Of a stretch of 5,937 nucleotides of DNA, positions 1 through 5,937 are shown one piece after another. Every line of letters begins with the position of its first letter. Position 1 is the stretch's first letter. The translations under genes were made by a program, and so were the position numbers. The stretch comes from Dehalococcoides mccartyi (GTDB lineage: Bacteria; Chloroflexota; Dehalococcoidia; UBA2979), in assembly GCA_945888895.1 (NCBI GenBank), contig CAMDAY010000138.1:1-5937 (forward strand). Reading direction: 5' to 3'. The notes under the pieces are model-generated. The model saw only the letters and a list, made by a program, of their open reading frames with translations. It was not told where the DNA came from and ran no database searches.

Positions 1-1236
1 CGTGAGTTGCGCCAGCTCGGTGAGGATCCCGCGATCGCGGGCGGCAACGTCGTACTGTCGATCGACCTGCAGTTGCAGCGCGCTGCCGAGGCGGCCGTCG
101 CGCGCGGGATCAAGAACGGCCTCTCGATCCTGCGGCCCTCCAGCCAGCCACGCGCGAGGCCGCTGCCCGCCGGCGCCGCCGTCGTGCTCGACGTACGGAC
201 GGGCGAGGTGCTCGCGATGGTGTCGAGCCCCTCGTACGACGCGAACGTATTCGAGCGCGGCACGAACGAGGCAGTGAGCGCGCTGTTCACCGATCCCGCT
301 CGCCCGATGATCGACCGCACCTACATGGAGGTGCGGTCGCCCGGCTCAGTGTTCAAGCCGCTCGTCGCCCTCGCGGGCCTCGAAGAAGGCGTCATCACGC
401 CGCAGACACGCATCTTCAGCGGCGGCTCGCTCACCGTGCGCAACCAGTACGATCCGAACATCGTGTACGTCTTCGGCGACTGGGCGTTCCACGGCAACGT
501 CGACCTGAACCGCGCGCTCTCGCGCTCCGCGGACGTCTACTTCTACGAGGTCGCGGGCGGCTACTGGGAGGGCGGCAAGGAGACCTTCAAGGGCCTCGGC
601 GCCGACCGGCTCGCCGCGTGGGCGCGGCTTGCGGGCTTCGGACGGCCCACGGGCCTCGACCTCCCCGGCGAGGCGTCCGGCACTGTCCCCGACAGCGAGT
701 GGAAGAAGACGGTGATCGGCGACGAGTGGCTGCTGGGCGACACGTACACCTTCGGCATCGGGCAGGGCTACCTCACGACGTCGCTGATGCAGATGGCCGC
801 GCTGACCGCCGGCATCGCCAATCGTGGCGAGGTCCCCGTTCCGCACGTCGTGCGCGGCATCGAGCGTGGCGGCATCTTCACCCCCGTGCCGACGAAGATC
901 GGCGCGAGGCTCCCGGTCAGCGCGGCGCACCTTGCCGCGGTGCGTGGCGGGATGGCCTCCGCCGCCGGCGACAGCGATGGCACGGCCGCCACCGGGGTGC
1001 CTGCGGGCGTGAAGATCGGCGGCAAGACCGGGACTGCGGAGTTCGGGTTGCCCTACCCGGACGGCGTCTTCGACACCCACGGCTGGTACATCGGCTACGC
1101 GCCCGTCGAGAACCCACAGATCGCCGTCGCCGTGTACCTGGAGTACGGCGTCGGGCAGACGCACGCAGGCCCCGTCGCGAAGGAGATCCTCGACGCGTAC
1201 TACAACGCGCCGGGCGCATTGAGGGCGGCGCGATGA
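1..1236 (+). CDS. mrdA: Penicillin-binding protein 2 (class B peptidoglycan transpeptidase), 5'-truncated
   Basis: This is the C-terminal 411 residues of a class B penicillin-binding protein. It cross-links stem peptides of peptidoglycan on the outer face of the membrane, as partner of RodA in the elongation complex. The frame is open from base 1, so the N-terminal membrane anchor and dimerisation (pedestal) domain, probably about 200 residues, lie outside the window. The visible part begins with the LSIDLQLQ segment typical of the start of the transpeptidase domain. All three active-site motifs are present, numbered from the first residue in the window: SVFK at 116-119 (nucleophile Ser116, codon 346-348), SAD at 176-178 (the SxN-type motif with Asp instead of Asn, as is common in PBP2), and KTGT at 342-345. 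The segment DLPGEASG and the SSPSYD segment after TGEVLAMV also match the PBP2/FtsI family. PBP2 rather than FtsI is preferred because rodA follows directly, overlapping by four bases. Codon use matches the neighbours and nothing looks broken. Confidence 0.93.
   Translation, partial: RELRQLGEDPAIAGGNVVLSIDLQLQRAAEAAVARGIKNGLSILRPSSQPRARPLPAGAAVVLDVRTGEVLAMVSSPSYDANVFERGTNEAVSALFTDPARPMIDRTYMEVRSPGSVFKPLVALAGLEEGVITPQTRIFSGGSLTVRNQYDPNIVYVFGDWAFHGNVDLNRALSRSADVYFYEVAGGYWEGGKETFKGLGADRLAAWARLAGFGRPTGLDLPGEASGTVPDSEWKKTVIGDEWLLGDTYTFGIGQGYLTTSLMQMAALTAGIANRGEVPVPHVVRGIERGGIFTPVPTKIGARLPVSAAHLAAVRGGMASAAGDSDGTAATGVPAGVKIGGKTGTAEFGLPYPDGVFDTHGWYIGYAPVENPQIAVAVYLEYGVGQTHAGPVAKEILDAYYNAPGALRAAR
1221..1235 (+). 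promoter_or_regulatory. rodA Shine-Dalgarno sequence and ATGA stop-start overlap
   Basis: GAGG at 1221-1224 lies 8 bases before an ATG at 1233. That ATG shares ATGA with the TGA stop (1234-1236) of the preceding PBP2 gene. This arrangement implies translational coupling of the two subunits. It fixes the rodA start at 1233 in preference to the in-frame ATG at 1242 or any codon further upstream. The assignment rests on spacing and sequence only. Confidence 0.75.
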
Positions 1237-2384
1237 CGACGATGCGCGCGCGCGCGTCGATCGTGCCCGACACGGTGCTGCTGCTCGCCGCGTGCGCGCT
1301 CGCCTGCGGCGGCCTGCTGATTGCGCGCGCGCTCGCGATGGAAGATGCACGCCGCGCGTTCAGCGGCGAGATGATCCGCCAGTCGATCTACATCGGCATC
1401 GGTCTGATCGCGATGGCCGTCGCGTCGAGGACGGACTACCGGCTGCTGCGCACGCTCGCACCCCAGCTCTATGTCGTGGCCGCGCTCGGGCTCGTGCTCG
1501 TACTGGTGCTCGGATCGAACGAGTACGGCGCTCGGCGCTGGATCAGCATTGGCGGTGGCATCACCGTGCAGCCCTCGGAGTTCGCGAAGGTCGCGACGGC
1601 AATCGCGGCCGCTGCGTTCGCCGCCGATCGAGGTGCGACGGGCCGCACGACGACCGTGCTGCTCGGACTCGTCGGCTTCATGGCCGCATTGATCGTCGTC
1701 GAGCCTGACCTCGGCACCGCCATCGTGCTCGGCCTCGCGTGGTTCGCGATCGCGATGGCGTGGGGCGTGGCGTGGCGCTACCTCGGCGGCCTCGCGCTCC
1801 TCGGTCTGTCGATGTTCCCGCTCGCCCTTGCGGTCGCGATCCCCGACTACCAGCGCGAGCGCCTCGCCGTGTTCCTCGACCCCGGCCGCGACCCCCTCGG
1901 CAGCGGCTTCACACTGCGCCAGGTCGAGGTCGCGTTCAGCGCCGGCGGCCTGACCGGCCGCGGCTTCAACGGCGCACCCTCAGCCCTCTCCGGCGTCGCA
2001 CCGAGGTCCTCGGACTTCGCGTTTGCACAGCTCGGGGAATTCGGCGGCGCGCTGGTCACCGTCGCGGTGATCGCGCTGTTCGCGGTCGTCGCGTGGCGCG
2101 GCTACCGCGCGGCTGCGGGCGCACCAGACGAGTTCGGCCGGCTACTCGCCGTGGGCCTGACGACGGTGATCGTGCTGCAGGCGGCGATGCACATGGCCGT
2201 GAACATGCGCCTCTTCCCCGCGACCGGCATCCCGCTGCCCTTCGTCTCCACGGGCGGCTCCGCACTCCTCGCCGTCTTCACCGCGATCGGCATCCTCGAG
2301 TCAATCGCCGCACACCGCACCGTCCACGCACGCAGGCACGCGACTGGGCCGCGTAGCGCCCGTCCAGCGCGTCGACGAGCGTAG
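1233..2384 (+). CDS. rodA: RodA, SEDS-family peptidoglycan glycosyltransferase
   Basis: This is a complete 383-residue SEDS protein, the usual length for RodA. It polymerises lipid II into glycan strands in the membrane and works with PBP2 in lateral wall growth. The protein is almost entirely hydrophobic, consistent with about ten membrane segments (for example near 13-33, 75-94, 141-157, 181-202, 271-288 and 303-325). A large extracytoplasmic loop spans about 203-270. Family landmarks in order: ARRWI at 100-104 (with Trp103), QPSEFAK at 113-119, EPDLGTA at 157-163, DYQRERL at 205-211, DPLGSGF at 220-226, GGLTGRGF at 238-245, SDFAFA at 260-265 and TGIPLPFVS at 331-339. Asp261 matches the essential Asp of the TDF motif. 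The tail is Arg-rich and short. Several near-invariant positions differ: GEEFG reads GEFG (269-271), VSYGG reads VSTGG (Thr340), and QPDLG reads EPDLG. FtsW is possible from sequence alone, but pairing with PBP2 favours RodA. The same frame stays open upstream inside PBP2, but this is a composition artefact. Confidence 0.93.
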   Translation: MTTMRARASIVPDTVLLLAACALACGGLLIARALAMEDARRAFSGEMIRQSIYIGIGLIAMAVASRTDYRLLRTLAPQLYVVAALGLVLVLVLGSNEYGARRWISIGGGITVQPSEFAKVATAIAAAAFAADRGATGRTTTVLLGLVGFMAALIVVEPDLGTAIVLGLAWFAIAMAWGVAWRYLGGLALLGLSMFPLALAVAIPDYQRERLAVFLDPGRDPLGSGFTLRQVEVAFSAGGLTGRGFNGAPSALSGVAPRSSDFAFAQLGEFGGALVTVAVIALFAVVAWRGYRAAAGAPDEFGRLLAVGLTTVIVLQAAMHMAVNMRLFPATGIPLPFVSTGGSALLAVFTAIGILESIAAHRTVHARRHATGPRSARPARRRA

Positions 2385-2513
2385 TTCGTCCCGATGCGGT
2401 CCGCTCAGGCGGCTCACCCGCAAACCGAAACGCATTGGTACACGCGGACAACGAGGATCAGCGGTGTGAATCACTCGCACAAACCTGGCGAGGCCACGTC
2501 GAGTTCCGCCGGG

Positions 2514-2557
2514 AGTGTGAGGAGCTGCGCCCCTCACACTTGGTTCCTCTTCTTCCT
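2514..2557 (+). terminator. Probable terminator of the PBP2-rodA unit
   Basis: A perfect 9-bp inverted repeat, AGTGTGAGG (2514-2522) and CCTCACACT (2532-2540), encloses a 9-base loop. A pyrimidine-rich stretch containing several T pairs follows on the + strand (about 2541-2557). The position, about 130 bases past the rodA stop and before a convergent gene, fits a rho-independent-like terminator. The tract is mixed C/T rather than pure T, so its strength is uncertain. Confidence 0.5.
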
Positions 2558-2560
2558 ACA

Positions 2561-2581
2561 CCCCTCCCGCGCCGGGAGGGG
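2561..2581. repeat. GC-rich perfect inverted repeat (REP-like hairpin or bidirectional terminator)
   Basis: CCCCTCCCG (2561-2569) and CGGGAGGGG (2573-2581) are perfect 9-bp arms around a 3-base loop. Neither side carries a T tract. On the minus strand the sequence runs CTCACCCCCGTCCCCTCC into the stem. From memory this resembles short GC-rich intergenic palindromes that occur in many copies in some bacterial genomes. It could act as a transcript-end stabiliser for either convergent gene, or be one copy of a dispersed repeat. Only the palindrome itself is directly seen. Confidence 0.5.
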
Positions 2582-2661
2582 ACGGGGGTGAGCCGCGCTG
2601 CGCTGCCGCGTCGACGCCCCGAGTGCCGAGGGCACCGCTCCGCGGTCCCTGCCCGCGGGCG

Positions 2662-3588
2662 CTAGATCTCCCCGTTGATCCAACCGTCGAGCATGCGACG
2701 CGCGACCGAGTCGACGCGCGGCAGCTGCACGGGCCCGCCGGGAACGATCGCGCGCAGCTCCTCACGCGTGAACCAGCGCGCCTCCGCGATCTCATCCTCG
2801 TCGAGACGGATGTCGAACGTCTCCGCGACCCCGATGAACCCAACCATCATTTGTCCGGGGAACGGCCACGGCTGCGAGGAGTGGTAGCGCACCTCCGACA
2901 GCCGCACCCCGACCTCCTCGAACACTTCGCGCTCGGCCGCGCCTTCGAGGGACTCGCCCGCCTCCACGAACCCCGCGAAACAGGTGAAGATCGATCCGGG
3001 ACGTCGCTTGTTCCGTCCTAGGAGCGTGCGGTCCCCATCGGTCACCAGCGTGATCGCGCAGGGGTCGATGCGCGGGTGGTGCGTCGCGCCGCATTCCTTG
3101 TTCGTGCAGGCCAGCGTGTGTCCCGCTTCCGCGAGGAGCGTCGGCGCGCCGCAGCGGCCGCAGTGGCGCTGCGCGCTGTGCCAGAGCAGCACGCCGCGAT
3201 GCGCCGCCGTCAGCGCTGCTTCCGCGCCCGGGAGCAGCGACCCGATCTCGCGCAGCTCCGACAGCCGCGCGCCATCCGGCAGCGCCGCAAGCACGGCGGC
3301 CTCGTCGCTGTCCGTCGCGTCGATCGCGACGTGGATCGCCTCGTTCAGCGTGCCGAGCAGCACCGGCTCGCCCGTCACCAGTCCCGCGACCTCGCGATGC
3401 GTGACCCCGGCCAATCGAGGCCCCTCGGGCGTGTAGATCACGGGCAGGCGCTCGTTCCAGCCGACGATGTAGCGCGTCGCGTCATGCACCAGCACGCGCG
3501 CGAACCACTCCGCGTCACGCCGTCGCTCCACGAGTCGATCGATGTCCCGGCCTTCGCCGTACACATTCACTGGTGGCACTGCTGGCAT
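2662..3588 (-). CDS. nudC: NADH pyrophosphatase / NAD-capped RNA hydrolase, NudC type
   Basis: This is a complete 308-residue cytoplasmic Nudix hydrolase. The family splits NAD(H) into NMN(H) and AMP and removes NAD caps from RNA 5' ends. Domains in order: an N-terminal NUDIX-like domain (about 30-120); a four-cysteine zinc ribbon, CGRC at 143-146 and CTNKEC at 161-166; then the catalytic Nudix domain. The Nudix box at 206-228 fits GX5EX7REUXEEXGU without exception, including REVFEEVGV at 220-228. After it comes the NudC-specific SQPWPFP at 238-244, which separates NADH pyrophosphatases from other Nudix enzymes. The residues after it are Gly-Gln, where the family signature (SQPWPFPxS) expects any residue and then Ser. 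The length is near that of mycobacterial NudC (about 313) and longer than E. coli NudC (257). The start at 3588 is chosen because GAGGTG lies 5 bases upstream. An in-frame extension to 3714 is possible but would run through the clpC terminator hairpin and has a non-family sequence. The gene lies downstream of clpC on the same strand and is convergent with rodA. Confidence 0.94.
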   Translation of the reverse strand: MPAVPPVNVYGEGRDIDRLVERRRDAEWFARVLVHDATRYIVGWNERLPVIYTPEGPRLAGVTHREVAGLVTGEPVLLGTLNEAIHVAIDATDSDEAAVLAALPDGARLSELREIGSLLPGAEAALTAAHRGVLLWHSAQRHCGRCGAPTLLAEAGHTLACTNKECGATHHPRIDPCAITLVTDGDRTLLGRNKRRPGSIFTCFAGFVEAGESLEGAAEREVFEEVGVRLSEVRYHSSQPWPFPGQMMVGFIGVAETFDIRLDEDEIAEARWFTREELRAIVPGGPVQLPRVDSVARRMLDGWINGEI

Positions 3589-3593
3589 GGGGG

Positions 3594-3599
3594 CACCTC
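3594..3599 (-). promoter_or_regulatory. nudC Shine-Dalgarno sequence
   Basis: Read on the minus strand, GAGGTG lies 5 bases before the ATG at 3588-3586. It is a strong match to the anti-Shine-Dalgarno sequence, and it decides the start in favour of the 308-residue product over longer in-frame alternatives. Confidence 0.75.
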
Positions 3600-3674
3600 G
3601 TCCTATTCGTGGGCCAGAGCACGATACCGCGTCCTCCGACGACGAGCGCGGGCAACACTGGCGTCCGGCAACGA

Positions 3675-3702
3675 AACGGCCGCCCGTTGCCGGGCGGCCG
3701 TT
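3675..3702 (-). terminator. Strong hairpin after clpC, probable terminator
   Basis: A perfect 12-bp inverted repeat, AACGGCCGCCCG (3675-3686) and CGGGCGGCCGTT (3691-3702), encloses four bases. Read as minus-strand RNA the loop is GCAA, a GNRA tetraloop closed by a G-C pair. On the other strand it would be UUGC, so the structure is most stable in the clpC direction. UUUCGUU follows the stem, a short and interrupted U tract. Outer arms GCAAC (3668-3672) and GTTGC (3708-3712) can extend the helix past an internal loop. The hairpin begins about 40 bases after the clpC stop and lies 86 bases before the nudC start. Confidence 0.7.
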
Positions 3703-3741
3703 CGATGGTTGCAAGGCCGCCGATGATTCCGGCGCCGAGAA

Positions 3742-5937
3742 CTACGGCGCGAGCGCCGGCTCCACGGTCTCGTTGGGCACCGCGCTCACGACCCGATCGA
3801 ACTTCACCTCGTTGTCGACGTAGTCGACGCGGATGGTGTCGCCCTCCTCGTACGAGCCCTCGAGCAGCGCGTCCGAGAGACGATCCTCGACCTGGTTCTG
3901 GATCACGCGGCGCAGCGGGCGAGCCCCGAAGACGGCATCGAACCCCTCGTTGCCGAGGTAGTCGAGCAGCGCTTCGGTGACCTCCACCTGCATCCCCTTC
4001 TCCCTCAGGTTGTTCCGCAGGTCGTCCAACTCGAGGTTGACGATCTTGCGGATGTCCGCCTGCTGGAGCGCGCGGAACACCACCGGCGTATCGATGCGGT
4101 TGAGGAACTCGGGCCGGAAGACCCGCTTCATCTCTTCCTCGACGCGCGACTTCATGCGCTTGTACTGATCCTCGGCCGTCTTGTCCTCGTCCACGGCCGT
4201 GTTGAAGCCGACGCGCGAGTCCTTGCGGATGAGGTCCGACCCCACGTTGGAGGTCATGATAATGATCGTGTTCCGGAAGTCGACCTTGCGGCCCTTCGCG
4301 TCGGACAGGTGCCCGTCATCGAAGATCTGGAGCAGCATGTTAAACACGTCCGGGTGAGCCTTCTCGATCTCGTCGAGGAGGATCAGGCAGTACGACTTAC
4401 GCCGCACCAGGTCGGTCAACTGCCCGCCGTCGTCGTAGCCCACGTAGCCCGGAGGCGAGCCGACGAGGCGCGACACCGTGTGCTTCTCCATGAACTCCGA
4501 CATGTCGATGCGGACGATGTTGTCCTTCGACCCGAACATGAACTCGCCGAGCATCTCCGCGAGGTACGTCTTACCGACACCCGTGGGGCCGAGGAACATG
4601 AAGACGCCGATCGGGCGCTTCGGATCCTTCAGGCCGGCACTCGCGCGGCGCACGGCGCGCGAGACGGCCGTGACCGCCTCGTCCTGCCCGATGACGTGGC
4701 CCTTGATGAAGGCCTCCATCTCGAGTAGACGCTGGGACTCCTCCGCCGCGATGCGCGACAGCGGGACACCCGTCCACTGCGAGATCACGTCGCGGATGTC
4801 GTCTTCACCGACGACCGGCTGCTGCGACTCGCGCGTCTGCTCCACCTCGGCTTCGAGTTCCTCGAGCTTCGTCTGTAGCCGCACCTCGCGCTCGCGGAGT
4901 TCCGCGGCGTACTCATACTGCTGGTTCGCGATCGCCTGATCCTTCTCGCGGCGCAGCGCCTCGAGGCCACTCGTGGCCTCGCGCACGCTGGGCGGCGTCG
5001 AGTGACGGCGGATGCGCACGCGCGCCGCCGCCTCATCGACGAGGTCGATCGCCTTATCCGGCAGGAACCGGTCGGAGACGTAGCGCGACGACAGCTCGGC
5101 TGCCGCAGTCAACGCCTCGTCCGAGATCTTCAGCTTGTGGTGCTCCTCGTACGCCGGGCGGATGCCCTTGAGGATCGACACCGTGTCCTCGACCGTCGGC
5201 TCGTCCACGCGCACCGGCTGGAACCGGCGCTCGAGCGCCGCGTCCCGCTCGATGTGCTTGCGGTACTCATCGAGGGTGGTCGCGCCGATCGCCTGAATCT
5301 CGCCACGCGCCAGTGCGGGCTTGAGGATGTTCGCCGCGTCGACCGCGCCTTCGGCCGCGCCGGCACCGACGAGCATGTGCAGCTCATCGATGAATATCAC
5401 GCAGTTGCCGGAGGACTTGATCTCCTCGATGACCTTCTTCAGGCGCTCCTCAAACTCACCGCGGTACTTCGTACCGGCGACGAGGAGGCCGATGTCGAGC
5501 GTCAGCATGCGCTTGCCGATGAGCGTGTCCGGGACGTCGCCCTCGACGATGCGGTGGGCGAGGCCCTCCGCGACGGCGGTCTTGCCGACGCCCGGCTCAC
5601 CGATGAGCACAGGGTTGTTCTTCGTGCGGCGCGAGAGGATCTGGATGACGCGCTCGATCTCGTGGTCCCGTCCCACGATCGGGTCGAGCTGGCCGCCACG
5701 CGCCATCGCGGTGAGGTCCACGCCGAGCTGGTCCAGGGTGGGCGTGCGCACCGAGCGCTGCCCCGCCGCGCTGGCCGTGCCACCGCTGCCGGTGGCGGCG
5801 GCGCCGCCCTGGGGCTGCGACTGGGCGAGGATGCGGGTCGTCTCACCCCGCACGCGCTCAAGGTTCACGCCGAGGCTTTCGAGCACGCCGGCGGCGATGC
5901 CCTCGCCCTCACGCACGAGCCCGAGGAGCAGGTGCTC
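3742..5937 (-). CDS. clpC: ClpC, AAA+ unfoldase of the ClpCP protease, 5'-truncated
   Basis: These 731 residues form all but about the first 100 of a ClpC-type Hsp100 protein. It unfolds substrates with ATP and feeds them to the ClpP peptidase in the cytoplasm. The frame runs off the window end inside the second Clp_N repeat (EHLLLGLVREGEG at 1-13). A Gln/Gly/Ala/Ser-rich linker follows (about 38-60). The first AAA+ module has Walker A GEPGVGKT (113-120), pore loop KYRGEF (157-162), Walker B VIFIDE (180-185) and LERRF (235-239). The middle region (about 326-362) has the charged UVR-type helical pattern that marks ClpC rather than ClpB. The second module has Walker A GPTGVGKT (450-457), pore segment PPGYVGYDDGG (495-505), Walker B LILLDE (518-523), RPEFLNRID (608-616) and sensor 2 GARPLRR (671-677). 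VGF at 576-578 sits where ClpP-binding family members carry the [LIV]G[FL] loop, so ClpP partnership is expected. A short tail follows. All catalytic residues look intact. The promoter and any CtsR-type operator would lie beyond the window. Confidence 0.95.
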   Translation of the reverse strand, partial: EHLLLGLVREGEGIAAGVLESLGVNLERVRGETTRILAQSQPQGGAAATGSGGTASAAGQRSVRTPTLDQLGVDLTAMARGGQLDPIVGRDHEIERVIQILSRRTKNNPVLIGEPGVGKTAVAEGLAHRIVEGDVPDTLIGKRMLTLDIGLLVAGTKYRGEFEERLKKVIEEIKSSGNCVIFIDELHMLVGAGAAEGAVDAANILKPALARGEIQAIGATTLDEYRKHIERDAALERRFQPVRVDEPTVEDTVSILKGIRPAYEEHHKLKISDEALTAAAELSSRYVSDRFLPDKAIDLVDEAAARVRIRRHSTPPSVREATSGLEALRREKDQAIANQQYEYAAELREREVRLQTKLEELEAEVEQTRESQQPVVGEDDIRDVISQWTGVPLSRIAAEESQRLLEMEAFIKGHVIGQDEAVTAVSRAVRRASAGLKDPKRPIGVFMFLGPTGVGKTYLAEMLGEFMFGSKDNIVRIDMSEFMEKHTVSRLVGSPPGYVGYDDGGQLTDLVRRKSYCLILLDEIEKAHPDVFNMLLQIFDDGHLSDAKGRKVDFRNTIIIMTSNVGSDLIRKDSRVGFNTAVDEDKTAEDQYKRMKSRVEEEMKRVFRPEFLNRIDTPVVFRALQQADIRKIVNLELDDLRNNLREKGMQVEVTEALLDYLGNEGFDAVFGARPLRRVIQNQVEDRLSDALLEGSYEEGDTIRVDYVDNEVKFDRVVSAVPNETVEPALAP

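Larger units (their letters stand above)
2385..2661. other. Convergent intergenic region, no gene seen
   Basis: This 277-base gap separates the rodA stop from the nudC stop. I see no convincing coding frame, tRNA or promoter in it. It holds the two perfect inverted repeats listed separately (2514-2540 and 2561-2581), a small hairpin GTGCC-gag-GGCAC at 2623-2635, and the 10-base palindrome GCCCGCGGGC at 2651-2660 directly after the nudC stop. The region is therefore best read as a transcription-termination zone for the two converging units. Confidence 0.6.

Noticed and set aside
618..1232. Upstream in-frame extension of rodA inside PBP2
   Set aside because: The translated extension is Arg-rich and unlike any SEDS N-terminus. 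The coupled ATG at 1233 with its Shine-Dalgarno sequence gives a normal-length RodA.
346..1350. Long open frame on the minus strand, about 334 codons, opposite PBP2 and the rodA start
   Set aside because: Its product is low-complexity Arg/Ala-rich sequence with no recognisable domain. It mirrors a well-supported PBP2 gene and is expected in high-GC DNA.
2385..2510. Possible tRNA or small RNA after rodA
   Set aside because: No cloverleaf, T-loop consensus or paired acceptor arms could be found, and no promoter-like pair of hexamers precedes it.
2394..2665. Short + strand open frames in the rodA-nudC gap (for example 2394-2591 and 2435-2665)
   Set aside because: They run through both hairpins, have no clear ribosome site, and give products without a recognisable pattern.
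3589..3674. A separate sigma-70-type promoter for nudC
   Set aside because: Candidate -10 boxes (TATCGT, GAATAG on the minus strand) have no matching -35 box at 16-18 bases. A promoter may exist but cannot be supported from sequence alone.
3589..3714. 42-residue N-terminal extension of NudC
   Set aside because: It crosses the clpC terminator hairpin, has no NudC-like sequence, and has no ribosome site comparable to GAGGTG at 3599-3594.
4309..4939. Open frames on the + strand opposite clpC
   Set aside because: They are antisense shadows of a strongly conserved AAA+ gene, with no independent coding signal.

Overview
This GC-rich window (about two thirds G+C by eye) carries four housekeeping genes in two convergent pairs. 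Two of them are cut by the window edges. The best guess for the organism is a GC-rich Chloroflexota (Dehalococcoidia-like) bacterium, with low to moderate confidence. A ClpC-type unfoldase with a UVR middle region argues against Gammaproteobacteria, which use ClpA. A PBP2 gene placed immediately before rodA argues against the usual Actinomycetota order, where rodA precedes pbpA. The ClpC N-domain wording also recalls Chloroflexota proteins from memory.

Layout: positions 1-1236 (+) hold the transpeptidase part of penicillin-binding protein 2, with its N-terminus outside the window. Positions 1233-2384 (+) hold RodA, which starts inside the PBP2 stop codon (ATGA overlap). Positions 2385-2661 are a convergent intergenic region with two perfect inverted repeats; the first looks like the terminator of the PBP2-rodA unit. 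Positions 2662-3588 (-) hold a complete NudC-type NADH pyrophosphatase / NAD-cap hydrolase with a good Shine-Dalgarno sequence. Positions 3589-3741 are intergenic and contain a strong hairpin that would form a GCAA tetraloop in the clpC transcript. Positions 3742-5937 (-) hold ClpC, lacking only about its first 100 residues.

How the genes work together: PBP2 and RodA are the transpeptidase and glycosyltransferase halves of the elongation-type peptidoglycan synthase and are almost certainly co-translated. ClpC is the ATPase of a ClpCP protease. NudC removes or recycles NAD(H) and NAD caps on RNA. ClpC and NudC share a strand but are separated by a probable terminator, so any co-expression would need read-through or a separate nudC promoter.

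I found no mobile element, CRISPR array, tRNA or rRNA, and no convincing novel system. The points most worth a second look are changes at normally conserved RodA positions, the paired hairpins between the convergent units, and the clpC-nudC neighbourhood.
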